Shown here: piece after piece, positions 18,545-27,562 of the stretch
Position numbering within the stretch: position 1 is the stretch's first letter
Layout: every line of letters begins with the position of its first letter
NCBI GenBank assembly: GCA_012517355.1
Contig: JAAYVD010000154.1
Coordinates: 1 to 64,000 of the forward strand
Origin: Candidatus Rifleibacteriota bacterium
GTDB lineage: Bacteria > Muiribacteriota > Ozemobacteria > Ozemobacterales > Ozemobacteraceae
Length of the DNA: 64,000 bases
Direction: 5' to 3'
The notes under the pieces: model-generated
What the model was told of the DNA's origin: nothing
Database searches by the model: none
The model's input: the letters and a program-made list of their open reading frames with translations, nothing else
Position numbers and translations under genes: made by a program

Positions 18545-21480
18545 CCGGCCCCCGGCCGGCCGTCGCCGGCTCCCTGCCCAGCCCGGCCTGGTTGCTCGCC
18601 GTGCAGTTCCTGCTGCAGAAGGCGAGCAACAACCTGCTGTATCTGTCCCTGTTGACCGTCTTCCTCAAGAGCGCCGGACCAGAAGGCCTGCCCTGGATCT
18701 ACGTGCTGGTCAACCTGTCGTTCATCGGCCTGCAGTTCGGCATCGCCAGCCGCACCGAGGGGCGGGAAGGCCACTGGCTCCTGGCCGCCTTCTCCTGGCC
18801 GGCCGTCATCTTCGCCGTGGCCGCCGGGGCGACCGTCCAGGGAGCTTCCGGCCCGCTGTTGATGGTCTTTTTGATCCTGGCCATCTTGATCGACCTGTTC
18901 ACCAACCAGGCCTTCTCGAACATGGCCAACCAGTATCTTCCCCTGCAGGAGGCCAAGCAGGTGCTGCCAGGGATCTTCGCCGCCGGCAGCCTGGGCTACA
19001 TCCTGAGCGGGATCCTGCTCAAGTTCGTGCTCGACATCGTCGGCATCCGTGGCCTGCTGTGGTTCACCGCCCTGCTGATCGTCATCCAGCACCTCCTGCT
19101 GGTCTCCCTCGAACCCTACGAACGGGCCACCCAGGGCCCCGTTCCGGCCGTCCCCGCCACCACCCCGGCCGCCGCCGCGGCTGGGGCGGAAGCTGTTGCG
19201 GCCGCGGGCGAGGCGGCTGGTGGGGGGACTGGGGCGAAGGGTGGGGCGGCTGGCAAGCCGACCGCCGGGACGGGGGCCCGGGCCACCGGTGCCGCCCCCC
19301 CCACGGCCACCCCGCCCTCCGCCCCGGGAGTCACCCCGCCCTGGCGGCACCCACTGGCCCAGCTGCTGATCGTCTCCTCGTTCCTGATCCTGTTCAACAA
19401 GTATCTGATCGACTACCTGTTCGCGGGGGCGGTCAACCGCCATTTTCCGAGTGCCCAGGACCTCGCCGTGTTCATGGGTGTCTTCGGGGCCTCCGCCGAC
19501 CTCACCGTGATCGGGCTGCAGACCCTGGTGATGAACCACGTCTTCGCCCGGTTCCCGATCGGCCGGGTGCTGATGGTGGTTCCGGCCCTGCTGGTGCTGC
19601 TCTGCGGGGGGGCCGCGTTCGGCGCCCTGTTCCTGCTGGTGGTGACCATCCAGTTCTTCGTCCTGCTCAACAGCAAGAACTTCACCGTGCCCGCCACCTC
19701 GATCCTGCTGGGCGCCGTCCGGCAGCAGGAACGGGGCGCCGTCCGGCGCCACATCGGCATCGCCTGCTCGGTATCGAGCCTGCTGGTGGGCGGCATCCTG
19801 CTGGCCGTGCGGGGCCGGGTTTCACCGGAGGGGTTGTTCCTGACCGCCGCCCTGGGGTATGTCCTGATGGCCTGGGCCCACCACCGGCTCGATGCCGCCT
19901 ACGCCCAAACCCTTCGCCAGACGATCTCGGAGAGCCCCGAGGCCGACGACCCGGAATGGCTCGAATCCCTGCGGTTCCTGGGGGCGCGGGAACGGTTTTC
20001 CCGCCTGCAGGACCTGTTGACCCACCCGGAACCCGGCATCCGCAAAGGGGCGATCCGGGAGGCCGCGTTGCTGTCCCCGGACGAGGTCCACCGCCTGCTG
20101 CTGCCCATGCTGGAGACCGAGCGGGACCCGGCCTGCCTGGCCGCCGTGGCCCGCACCCTGCTGGACGTGCTCGGCCCCGACACGCTCTGCAACCTCGAGA
20201 TGCTGCTGGCCGGCAACGACGATCCCCGCCTCACGGCCGACCTCCTCGAGGCCATCGGCCGGGTGGGATCGGGCGAGGCCATCGAGGACATGGTCGAGCT
20301 GTTCCTGGCCCACGATCATCACCGCATTCGCGGCAGCGCGGCCATGAGCCTGTTGCGCCTGACCCGACGCCCCGAACGGCTCGAAGAGGCCCTGCGGGGA
20401 CTGGCCCGCATGGCACGGGACCGCGGACCCCTCAGTCGTGCCACCGCCGCCGCCGTCATGGGCGAAATGGCCATGCCCCTGTTCATCCCCGCCCTGGAGG
20501 TGTTGAGCACCGACCCGGACGAGACGGTCGCCCGCAACGCCCTGCAGGCCCTGGCCAAGATGCAGAGTTCCCGCGCCCTGGCCATCCTCGAAAGTCGCTG
20601 CCAACACCCCCATCCGGGGGTGGCCGGGACCGCGCGGGCCCTGTTCCGCGAAGCCTCCCGGCAGGGGATCGCGCAGATCGGGTCCCTCCTCAAGGGTTTT
20701 TCCGGCGCCGAGCGGCACCGGCTCGCGCAGTCGTTGCGAACCATGCACGGGGAGCGGCTTCTCGGACTGCTGGCCCGGGTTCTTGGCCTGGAACGGCCGG
20801 TGGCCAGGGAAGGCCTGGTCCGCCTCCTGCAGGAAGGGCACGCCGAGACCATCGAGCTGGTCGACCGTTGCCTGGCCACCGTCGGCGAGGACGGCTCAGA
20901 GATCTCCCTGGAACCGGTGTGGGAACGGCTGCAGGAAACCTTCGCCCCCGGCCTTCCCCGCTGGACCGAAGCGATTCCGTTCCTGGCCCAGGAAGTGGCC
21001 GGTTCCGACCGGGATGTGGCCGCCCTGGACACCCCCCGGATGATCGAGCTCCTCCGCCGGGTCTGGCTGGAAGGGGTGGCCCTGGAACTCGCCCCCGAGC
21101 TACAGGCTGCCCCCTTCCCCCCCGAGCGCCTGGCCCGCCTGCGGGAGACGTGGCGGCAGCGGGCCGAGGGATGCGCCCGGGCGATGGCCCTGACCTTTCC
21201 CGACCCGGCTCCGGTCCTGCGGGCCATCGACCAGCTCGCCGGCACCGACCCGTTCACCCGGTCGGTGGCCCGCGAGCTGCTGGAAACCCAGTTCGGGACC
21301 ACCCTTCTCGGCTGGCTGGAGCCCCTCCTCCGGCCGACGGGGGTGGCCGGCCCCGAGACCGCAGCCCAGGATTTCCTGCGCGAGGCGCGGGAACGCGGGA
21401 TGGGGGTCGATGTCGCGGCTGACCGCGAGCGGCTCCTTCCCCTCCTCGTCCAGATCACCCAGGTGGAGGCTACCGCATGA
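18541..21480 (+). CDS. MFS/nucleotide-carrier-like membrane protein fused to HEAT repeats
   Basis: 979 residues from the GTG at 18541 that overlaps the upstream stop; a GTG at 18529 would add four. About ten to twelve hydrophobic helices span residues 15-450, in the style of MFS or ATP/ADP carrier-like transporters. They are interrupted by an Ala/Gly/Pro/Thr low-complexity loop at about 200-268. From about 490 to 715 there are helical repeats of HEAT type (for example HPEPGIRKGAIREAALLSPD, DPDETVARNALQALAKM), followed by a further helical region to the end. Known HEAT-fused nucleotide-transporter-like proteins exist in other bacteria; the substrate cannot be told. It may act as a receptor rather than a transporter, given the operon with a CACHE sensor. 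Confidence 0.8.
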   Translation: MTGPRPAVAGSLPSPAWLLAVQFLLQKASNNLLYLSLLTVFLKSAGPEGLPWIYVLVNLSFIGLQFGIASRTEGREGHWLLAAFSWPAVIFAVAAGATVQGASGPLLMVFLILAILIDLFTNQAFSNMANQYLPLQEAKQVLPGIFAAGSLGYILSGILLKFVLDIVGIRGLLWFTALLIVIQHLLLVSLEPYERATQGPVPAVPATTPAAAAAGAEAVAAAGEAAGGGTGAKGGAAGKPTAGTGARATGAAPPTATPPSAPGVTPPWRHPLAQLLIVSSFLILFNKYLIDYLFAGAVNRHFPSAQDLAVFMGVFGASADLTVIGLQTLVMNHVFARFPIGRVLMVVPALLVLLCGGAAFGALFLLVVTIQFFVLLNSKNFTVPATSILLGAVRQQERGAVRRHIGIACSVSSLLVGGILLAVRGRVSPEGLFLTAALGYVLMAWAHHRLDAAYAQTLRQTISESPEADDPEWLESLRFLGARERFSRLQDLLTHPEPGIRKGAIREAALLSPDEVHRLLLPMLETERDPACLAAVARTLLDVLGPDTLCNLEMLLAGNDDPRLTADLLEAIGRVGSGEAIEDMVELFLAHDHHRIRGSAAMSLLRLTRRPERLEEALRGLARMARDRGPLSRATAAAVMGEMAMPLFIPALEVLSTDPDETVARNALQALAKMQSSRALAILESRCQHPHPGVAGTARALFREASRQGIAQIGSLLKGFSGAERHRLAQSLRTMHGERLLGLLARVLGLERPVAREGLVRLLQEGHAETIELVDRCLATVGEDGSEISLEPVWERLQETFAPGLPRWTEAIPFLAQEVAGSDRDVAALDTPRMIELLRRVWLEGVALELAPELQAAPFPPERLARLRETWRQRAEGCARAMALTFPDPAPVLRAIDQLAGTDPFTRSVARELLETQFGTTLLGWLEPLLRPTGVAGPETAAQDFLREARERGMGVDVAADRERLLPLLVQITQVEATA

Positions 21481-22544
21481 GATGGTTGTTTCCCGCCCTG
21501 TTCGGCGTCCTGCTCGTGGGCGCGCTGTTCCTCTCCTTGCAAGGCACGACCGCGACCCTGAAAATGGACCTGGTGCTCGAGCAACGGCCCCCCATCGTGC
21601 TCGGGGTGATCCCCTACCTGTCGCCCGACGACCTGAAGACCGAGATGAACCCGATCCTCAACTACCTGGCGGCCAAGCTCAACCGCCCCTTCCATCTCAA
21701 CGTGGCGGCCGACTACGAAACCCTGGCCCGCATGCTGGAGATGCGGATGGTGCAGGTGGCCTGGTTTTCGCACGCCTCGTTCGAGCAGCTGCGCGGGCAT
21801 CGCCGGTGGGAAGTGCTGGTGCGGCCGGTGCAACGTGGCCGGGCCAGCTACTTCGGCCGGATCATCTCCCGCCGGAACGGCCCCATCAAGACCATCGAGG
21901 ACCTGCACGGCCGGACCTTCGCCTATGTCGACCGCTACTCCGGGTCGGGGTTCTACTTCCCCAACCTGATGTTCAAGGAACGGGGCATCGACCCTCTGCG
22001 GTTCTTCTCCAAGGTGGTCTTCACGCGGAGCCACGACGCCAGCATCGACGGGGTTCTGAACGGGACCTACGACGCGGCGGCCGTGTTCGCGGTCAACATC
22101 AACCCCCGCTACCAGGAGAAGGTTCCCCAGCTGGAGTTTTTGGCCTCGGTCGGCCCGATCCCCACCGACCCGATGGTCGTTTCGGACGACCTGCCGGCCC
22201 CGGTGAAAGACCAGATCAAGGCGGCCATGCTCGCCATGCATGCCGATCCCCTGGGCCAGGAGGGAATCCGCGAACTGAACGTGCTGCGCGGAACCGAGCG
22301 GTTCATCAGCGAGGAGGAGGTCATCGCCAGGCTGGCCAGCGAATCGGTCGAGGAGTCCGCCGCCCACCGGCAGGCGGAAACCGGCATCCCTGCCATTTTC
22401 GACGCCAGTCCCCTTCCGGCGTCCGGCCCGGCCGTCCTGCCGGCGCCGGCCGCGACCGGCAGCGGGACCCCGCCGGCCCCCGCACCGCCAGGATCGGCCG
22501 CCCCTGGACCGGCCTCACCGCCAGCGGAACCCGTCGCCCCCTGA
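21477..22544 (+). CDS. PhnD-like periplasmic phosphate/phosphonate-type binding protein
   Basis: 355 residues; the ATG overlaps the TGA of the MFS-HEAT gene (ATGA). An N-terminal signal or anchor helix (residues 1-22) precedes the PhnD fold: LGVIPYLSPDDL, the WFSHASFEQL segment, and KTIEDLHGRTFAYVDRYSGS, the usual hallmark of this family. The C-terminus is a Pro/Ala-rich tail. No ABC permease or ATPase is nearby, so it probably works as a ligand-presenting sensor partner for the CACHE-HAMP and MFS-HEAT proteins rather than for uptake. Confidence 0.85.
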   Translation: MRWLFPALFGVLLVGALFLSLQGTTATLKMDLVLEQRPPIVLGVIPYLSPDDLKTEMNPILNYLAAKLNRPFHLNVAADYETLARMLEMRMVQVAWFSHASFEQLRGHRRWEVLVRPVQRGRASYFGRIISRRNGPIKTIEDLHGRTFAYVDRYSGSGFYFPNLMFKERGIDPLRFFSKVVFTRSHDASIDGVLNGTYDAAAVFAVNINPRYQEKVPQLEFLASVGPIPTDPMVVSDDLPAPVKDQIKAAMLAMHADPLGQEGIRELNVLRGTERFISEEEVIARLASESVEESAAHRQAETGIPAIFDASPLPASGPAVLPAPAATGSGTPPAPAPPGSAAPGPASPPAEPVAP

Positions 22545-22560
22545 CCCCCGCCAGGGGGTC
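22543..22560. terminator. Hairpin between convergent genes
   Basis: GACCCCC and GGGGGTC pair around a 4-base loop (GCCA). It overlaps the stop of the PhnD-like gene and lies 33 bases from the end of the convergent phosphodiesterase gene. It may stop both transcripts, though there is no T run on either side. Confidence 0.45.
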
Positions 22561-22592
22561 GGAACCCGGCCGATGCCCCGGCGGGCGGGCGG

Positions 22593-23537
22593 TCATCTCC
22601 CTTTCGCGCCCTCCAGAAGCAGGGCGGACAGCCGCTGGGGGAAATCGGTGAACAGGCCGTCGACCCCTGCCTTGATCAGGGCCTCCATCTGCCCGGGATC
22701 GTTGACGGTCCAGACGTTCACCCTCAGTCCCGCCTGGTGGGCCTGATCGATGATGTCCTGGCGGAGGCGGCCGCCGTGGTGGAAGTCCTGGGAATCGAAG
22801 CCCAGGACGTCGCGGGACGGGTTGAAGGCCACCGCCCCGAGCAGGTCGGCCACGTATTCCTTCAGGGGATACACGGGGTCCTCGACGAGGGCGGCCCGGG
22901 GGATTTCGGGCGCGATCCGCCGCAGCTGCACCAGGATCTCGTGGTCGAAACACGAGAAGATGACCCGGTCGGCGATGCCCGAGGCGCGGACCTCGGCCAC
23001 CACCTTGTCGGCCAGGCCGGGGTAGAAGGCCGGGAAGTTCTTCAGTTCGATGTTGACGCGCGTGTCGAGTTCCTTGACCAGGGCCAGGGCGGCCTTCAGG
23101 GTCGGGATGCGCACGCGGCCACTGCTGAACAGGGCCAGGTCTTCGGGGGGCACCTCGCCGGCCCGGATCTGGTTGAACGGGTCGGCCTGGACGAACCAGG
23201 TGCCGGCGTCGAGGCTCATCAGCTCGGCGGCCGTGAAATCGAAGACCCGCCAGGGTTTGCGGTGGGGGAACCGGTCGGCGGCGTCGGTGGTGCGTTCGAG
23301 GGTGTCGTCGTGGATGACGACCGGGATGCCGTCCTTGCTCAGGTGGACGTCGAGCTCGATCATGTCGGCCTTGCCCCTCGTGATGCCCAGGCGGAAGGCG
23401 GGAAGGGTGTTTTCGGGGGCGATGCTGCGGGCCCCGCGGTGGGCGATGTTGAGGACCGGGGCGGGCTGGGCCCGGAGATCCGCGCCGACGGCGAGCAGGG
23501 CGGCGAGCAGAACGAGACCGCAGAGGGGACGGAACAT
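22593..23537 (-). CDS. Glycerophosphodiester phosphodiesterase, secreted
   Basis: 314 residues from ATG 23537 with GGGAGGTCACC upstream. Signal peptide at residues 1-23. The GDPD barrel starts with NIAHRGARSIAPENTLPAF, carrying the catalytic HRG (His33) and the metal-binding PENT Glu, followed by IELDVHLSKDG (metal-binding Glu and Asp) and VVIHDDTLERTTD (second catalytic His). The C-terminus has VNVWTVNDP, as in UgpQ/GlpQ. It hydrolyses glycerophosphodiesters to glycerol 3-phosphate and an alcohol, here in the periplasm. Confidence 0.9.
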   Translation of the reverse strand: MFRPLCGLVLLAALLAVGADLRAQPAPVLNIAHRGARSIAPENTLPAFRLGITRGKADMIELDVHLSKDGIPVVIHDDTLERTTDAADRFPHRKPWRVFDFTAAELMSLDAGTWFVQADPFNQIRAGEVPPEDLALFSSGRVRIPTLKAALALVKELDTRVNIELKNFPAFYPGLADKVVAEVRASGIADRVIFSCFDHEILVQLRRIAPEIPRAALVEDPVYPLKEYVADLLGAVAFNPSRDVLGFDSQDFHHGGRLRQDIIDQAHQAGLRVNVWTVNDPGQMEALIKAGVDGLFTDFPQRLSALLLEGAKGR

Positions 23538-23662
23538 GGGTGACCTCCCTAGGTGAGCGGATGATGGGCCCATTCTCCCCGATGCCCGGGCGCCCGTCAA
23601 GCCCTGGCGCCCCGCGGGCGGCGTGAAATCCCCGTTTCCCACCGTGCAGGGGAGCCGGTCCA

Positions 23663-23671
23663 TGGTATACT
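23663..23671 (+). promoter_or_regulatory. Extended -10 promoter of the oxidase-like gene
   Basis: TGGTATACT is a TGn extended -10 element (TATACT at 23666-23671) with no clear -35 box 17 bases upstream. It is 27 bases before the ATG at 23699, which has a strong GGGAGGTGAT site. Confidence 0.5.
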
Positions 23672-23698
23672 GGGACATTGCCGACGGGAGGTGATCCG

Positions 23699-24190
23699 AT
23701 GAGCCAGAAGTACGGTCCCAACCTGTCTCAGGAAGCCATGGACAAGGTCCTGCAGGAAGAGGACACGGGGTATCTCGGGTTGGCGGACGAGGGGAAACCC
23801 TACGTGGTTCCGGTCTCCTTCGCCTACCTCGACCATCGCATCGTCATCCACGGGGCCACCACCGGTCGCAAGCTCGACATCATCCGCCGCAACCCGCGGG
23901 CCTGCTTCACGGTCTCCCGGCACATCGACCGGACCCGCCCGCACCAGGCCGAGGGCGGCTGCACCTACCGGTTCGAATCGGTGATCTGCCAGGGCACGGC
24001 CGAAGTCGTGGACGATCCGGTCATCCGTCTCGAGTGGCTGCGCCGCTTCAAGGACTATTTCTACCGCAAGCTGCGCCTCGACCCCGCCGCCGACCCGGTC
24101 ACCGAAAAGGCCGCCCAGCACTGCAGCTGCATCGTCCTCCGCATCGAGACGATGACCGGCCGCGCCAAACGGGAAGCCGTCGCCGACTGA
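23699..24190 (+). CDS. Pyridoxamine 5'-phosphate oxidase-like flavin-binding protein
   Basis: 163 residues, ATG with GGGAGGTGATCC. The fold is that of small split-barrel FMN proteins: GYLGLADEGKPYVVPVSFAY and the GATTGRKLDIIRRNPRACFT segment are typical of the PNPOx-like/NimA-type family, with the later RFESVICQGTAEVV strand. Members bind FMN or F420 or reduce nitro compounds; the substrate is unknown here. It stands alone between a divergent phosphodiesterase gene and a hairpin-rich spacer. Confidence 0.8.
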   Translation: MSQKYGPNLSQEAMDKVLQEEDTGYLGLADEGKPYVVPVSFAYLDHRIVIHGATTGRKLDIIRRNPRACFTVSRHIDRTRPHQAEGGCTYRFESVICQGTAEVVDDPVIRLEWLRRFKDYFYRKLRLDPAADPVTEKAAQHCSCIVLRIETMTGRAKREAVAD

Positions 24191-24360
24191 TCGCCGTCCG
24201 GTCCGACCGGCCGGCGCGCGTCCCCTCCTCGACGTCCCCGCCACCTCCGCCGCGGGCCCCCCCGCCGGCAGCCCACCCCCACAGGTCGCGGCTGCCGCGA
24301 CCTGTCCTGATTTTTCCAGGGGAACGCCAAAAAAGACAATGACCCGCATAAAGGCTTGCC

Positions 24361-24470
24361 GAAGGGGCTTTGCCCCTTCACCCCACCAGGGCCGATGGCC
24401 CTGGACCCTTTCTGCTGGCGAGGTGAACGTGAACGCTGACGCGTTCACCTCGCGGAAGCTCCGCTTCGCG
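24361..24470. repeat. Cluster of four hairpins in an intergenic region
   Basis: Four successive inverted repeats: GAAGGGGC/GCCCCTTC (24361-24379); CCAGGGCC/GGCCCTGG (24386-24404); GCGAGGTGAACG/CGTTCACCTCGC (24418-24453, 12-base arms); CGCGGAAGC/GCTTCGCG (24451-24470, one bulge). The surrounding 350 bases between the oxidase and the diguanylate cyclase hold no gene. The layout resembles a dispersed multi-palindrome intergenic repeat of the REP/BIME kind. Some arms may also end the convergent transcripts on either side. Confidence 0.6.
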
Positions 24471-24545
24471 GTCCGTTAGCCCTGGACCGGACGGGAGAAA
24501 AAAGAGGAATGGAGGCGTCGGTCGAAAGGCAGGGGTGTCGAAGGA

Positions 24546-26354
24546 TCAGTGCTTGGCCGGGGGCGCGTTGCCGAAGGACTCGTCGAAGACGGTGGAGGTG
24601 TTCCTGCCACGTTCCTTCGATTTGTACAAAGCCAGGTCGGCCTTCCGGACGAGGTCGAGTTTTTCCGTCCCGTGCAGGGGGAACGCCGAGATGCCCAGGC
24701 TGATCGTCACCTTCAGCACCTGGCTCTGACCGGGGAAATCAAAGGCCTCGACCGCCTTCCGGATGCGTTCGGCCACGGCGAACCCGCTCTGCAGATCGCT
24801 TTCCGGCAGGATCACGGCGAACTCCTCCCCACCGTACCGTGCCGCCAGGTCCACCGCGCGAAGGTTCTCCTTGAGCACCCTGGCCACGTGCGACAGGACC
24901 ATGTCGCCCGTCTGGTGGCCCCAGGTGTCGTTGAACTTCTTGAAGTGGTCGATGTCGAACAGGATCAGGGAGAAGGCCTTGCCATACCGGTGGCTGCGCC
25001 GCAGCTCGGTGTCGAGGGACAACTGGAAGTAACGGTGGACGTACAACTTGGTCAACCCGTCGGTGATGGCCATCTCGTAGAGCCTGGCCTTTTCGAGGGT
25101 CAGGGCCACCTGGGCGCCCATGGTGCTGGCAAGAGCGATGTCGGCCTCCCCGAACTCCCCGGCCCGGCGGTTGACGATGTTGACCACCCCGATCGGCTTC
25201 TTCTCCAGCAGGAGAGGCACGCACAGGATGTTCTGGATCGACGAGGAGATCCCTTCCTCGTAGGGTTTGAGGGTGCCGTCGGGGATCCGGTTGAAAACCA
25301 CCGGCACCCTGTCGGCAAACGCCTTGCCGGCCACGCCTTCCCCGGGCTTGATCTCGATACGCGACGTGGCGTTCTCGATGCCTTCCGCCCAGACCACCTG
25401 CACCACCAACGCCTGCTTTTCCTCGTCGAAGAGCATGATGCTCCCGCGCGTTGCCTCGAGGCTCTGCACCGATTTCTCCAGGATCACCTTCAGGATCTCC
25501 AGGGTGCTGCTGGCGAAGTTGATCTTTTCGGAAATCTCGTTGAGGGCCTTCAGCTCGCCGATCCGGCGATGCAGGTCGCTCTGGCTCTTCTCCAGCGAGA
25601 CCATCATGACGTTGAACGAGTCGATGAACGTCTCGATCTCCAGGCTGCTGGTCAGGCGGGGAATGCGGGTGTTGAGCCGCCCGCCGCTGATCTCCCGCAC
25701 GGCCCGGCTGACCTGCTCGAGGGGTCGCGTGGTGAACCCGGCCACCAGGAAGCAGGTGACCAGGGTGACCAGGCCGATCAGGATGGTCAGCCGGATGGTC
25801 TGGACCAGGATGCCCTGGCGCAGTTCCCCGACCTCGTCCATGTCCCGGCTGACATCGAGGATGCCCACGACCTTGCCGGCCTTGTTCCTGATCGGGTGGA
25901 AGGCGGCCGCCCAGTTGCCGAAGGCGTCCTGGTAGTTGTCGGTCGAGGTGGGCTCCCCGGTTTCCCAGGCGCGGGGGATCTCCTCGGGGACATCCATGAT
26001 GGGGTAGCCGTAGCAGAAGCCGTCGCCGAGGTCGGACCCGTCGGCGACATGGACGAGGAACCGTCCGTTATAGCGATAGAGCCCGAGCCAGGACAGGTTG
26101 AAACGCTCGCTGAACAGCCACAGCAGGTGCTTGACCTCCTGGTGGTAGGGGTCGTCCTGGGTCTGGATCGCCTCCAGCCGGTCGGCGTCGATCAACTGGG
26201 CCACGCATTCCGCCGTGGCTTTCAGGCCCGTTCCCACCTGCTTCGAGAAACTCCCGGCGGCATACTGGAAGATGACGTAACTGAGCGAGGAGACCCCCAC
26301 CATGACCAGCACTCCGAACAGCAGGAAGATCTTCCACTTCAGCGACCGCACCAT
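24546..26354 (-). CDS. Membrane diguanylate cyclase: sensor, HAMP, GAF, GGDEF
   Basis: 602 residues. Transmembrane helices at about 7-29 and 189-210 flank a periplasmic sensor of about 155 residues; a HAMP linker (about 210-262) and a GAF domain (about 290-430) follow, then GGDEF (about 440-595) with the motif GGEEF near 507. An RxxD product-inhibition site (RAVD) lies five residues before it, so feedback by c-di-GMP is expected. It makes c-di-GMP from two GTP. It lies 22 bases after the NHL lipoprotein gene and is probably co-transcribed with it. Confidence 0.92.
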   Translation of the reverse strand: MVRSLKWKIFLLFGVLVMVGVSSLSYVIFQYAAGSFSKQVGTGLKATAECVAQLIDADRLEAIQTQDDPYHQEVKHLLWLFSERFNLSWLGLYRYNGRFLVHVADGSDLGDGFCYGYPIMDVPEEIPRAWETGEPTSTDNYQDAFGNWAAAFHPIRNKAGKVVGILDVSRDMDEVGELRQGILVQTIRLTILIGLVTLVTCFLVAGFTTRPLEQVSRAVREISGGRLNTRIPRLTSSLEIETFIDSFNVMMVSLEKSQSDLHRRIGELKALNEISEKINFASSTLEILKVILEKSVQSLEATRGSIMLFDEEKQALVVQVVWAEGIENATSRIEIKPGEGVAGKAFADRVPVVFNRIPDGTLKPYEEGISSSIQNILCVPLLLEKKPIGVVNIVNRRAGEFGEADIALASTMGAQVALTLEKARLYEMAITDGLTKLYVHRYFQLSLDTELRRSHRYGKAFSLILFDIDHFKKFNDTWGHQTGDMVLSHVARVLKENLRAVDLAARYGGEEFAVILPESDLQSGFAVAERIRKAVEAFDFPGQSQVLKVTISLGISAFPLHGTEKLDLVRKADLALYKSKERGRNTSTVFDESFGNAPPAKH

Positions 26355-26376
26355 CGGTGGGATGAGCCTCCCTTCG

Positions 26377-27492
26377 TCAGTCCGGACGGGCCTGTTCGAC
26401 GGCCTGGAGGAATTTCCCCTGGTCGTCGAACACGTAGAGCTTGTTGTTCAGGGAATCCACCGCCACCACGCGGGTGGGGCTGGCCAGCAGGCAGATGCCG
26501 AACAACTGGAACAGGTCCTTCTCGCTCTCCCGGGGCGGTTCCATCGTCCGCTGGAACCGGAACTCCCGGTCGAACACCGAGATCCGCATCGTCCCGAGTT
26601 CGGTGACGTAGAGGTTCCCCTGCGGATCGAAGGCCATGAACTGGGGGAAATTCAGGGTGCCGGGGGTCTCCCCCTTGCCGACCGCCACCCTCAGGAAGGT
26701 TCCGTCGGGTTCGAACAGCTGCAGCCGCGAATTGTACTCGTCGAGCACGAGAATCCTGCCGTCGGGCGTCTTCTTGATGTCGTTGGGATACCACAACAGG
26801 CCGGGATCGACCCCGTGGGTGGCGATGAAGCCGGCTTCGCGCCCCTGGGGATCGAACCGGACCACGCAGTCCTGCCGCGAATCGACGATCAGGATCGACC
26901 CGTCGGGGTCGCGGTGGAAGGCTCCGGCCGCTTTCAGTCCACCCTTCCGGCCCTCCCAGGTCCAGGCGCGCAGCAGCCGGCCCTGGTGGTCGAAGAACAG
27001 GAATTCGAGGATCGACAGGGCGTCCCGCTCGGCCCGGGTCTTGCCCACTCCCAGCGTCCGGTAGTTGGAGGCGATGATCTCGGAGTCGGTGATCCACAGG
27101 CCCCAGACGTTGACCATCTGGGGGTGCGTGATCTCCCGGACCAATCGGAAGTCGCGGTCGAGCACCACCAGCCGGTGGGCCTGGGCATCGTTGACCACGA
27201 GAAAAGACCCGTCGGGAGAGGCGGCGATCACGTTGGGCCTGTGCAGAACGGGATCCACTCCGCACCCCGTGGCCAGGCACAACACCAACAGCAGGCCCGC
27301 GACGATCGCCAGGTGGCCTTCAGGCGGGGCGCGCAACGGACGGGGCGCGCCGCCATCCGCGGCGACAGGGAAGGTCTTCCGACATCCTGTCGGTCCGAAC
27401 CGTCGCCACGACGGGTTGGCCACTCTTGTCCGAAGGATTCCGGCACCGGTCGGGACACGGGGTTCAATGCTCACGCTTCCATTATCATCCAT
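26377..27492 (-). CDS. NHL-repeat beta-propeller lipoprotein
   Basis: About 371 residues from ATG 27492; the true start is uncertain because a good promoter overlaps this ATG, and a GTG at 27474 or a later codon may be used. A lipoprotein signal (LAIVAGLLLVLCLATGC, lipobox LATGC) lies about 60 residues in, which favours a later start. The rest has repeated strands of the NHL type (for example PNDIKKTPDGRILVLDEYNS, FDPQGNLYVTELG), about six blades. Such propellers act as binding platforms in the envelope; the ligand is unknown. Upstream of, and probably co-transcribed with, the membrane diguanylate cyclase. Confidence 0.8.
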   Translation of the reverse strand: MDDNGSVSIEPRVPTGAGILRTRVANPSWRRFGPTGCRKTFPVAADGGAPRPLRAPPEGHLAIVAGLLLVLCLATGCGVDPVLHRPNVIAASPDGSFLVVNDAQAHRLVVLDRDFRLVREITHPQMVNVWGLWITDSEIIASNYRTLGVGKTRAERDALSILEFLFFDHQGRLLRAWTWEGRKGGLKAAGAFHRDPDGSILIVDSRQDCVVRFDPQGREAGFIATHGVDPGLLWYPNDIKKTPDGRILVLDEYNSRLQLFEPDGTFLRVAVGKGETPGTLNFPQFMAFDPQGNLYVTELGTMRISVFDREFRFQRTMEPPRESEKDLFQLFGICLLASPTRVVAVDSLNNKLYVFDDQGKFLQAVEQARPD

Positions 27493-27509
27493 CCGCCCTG
27501 GGGTTTCAA
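27481..27509 (-). promoter_or_regulatory. Sigma-70 promoter for the NHL lipoprotein-cyclase operon
   Basis: On the minus strand TTGAAA (27504-27509) and GATAAT (27481-27486) are exactly 17 bases apart. The predicted start point is near 27474, where an in-frame GTG begins. If the promoter is used, the ATG at 27492 cannot be translated from this transcript. Confidence 0.6.
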
Positions 27510-27562
27510 GCAACCCCTGCGGACCACGGTTCCGTGCCGAAGAGCCACGGCCGGGGGGCCAA

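Noticed and set aside
24191-24545. tRNA or small RNA gene in the hairpin-rich spacer
   Set aside because: No cloverleaf or CCA end can be made from the hairpins.
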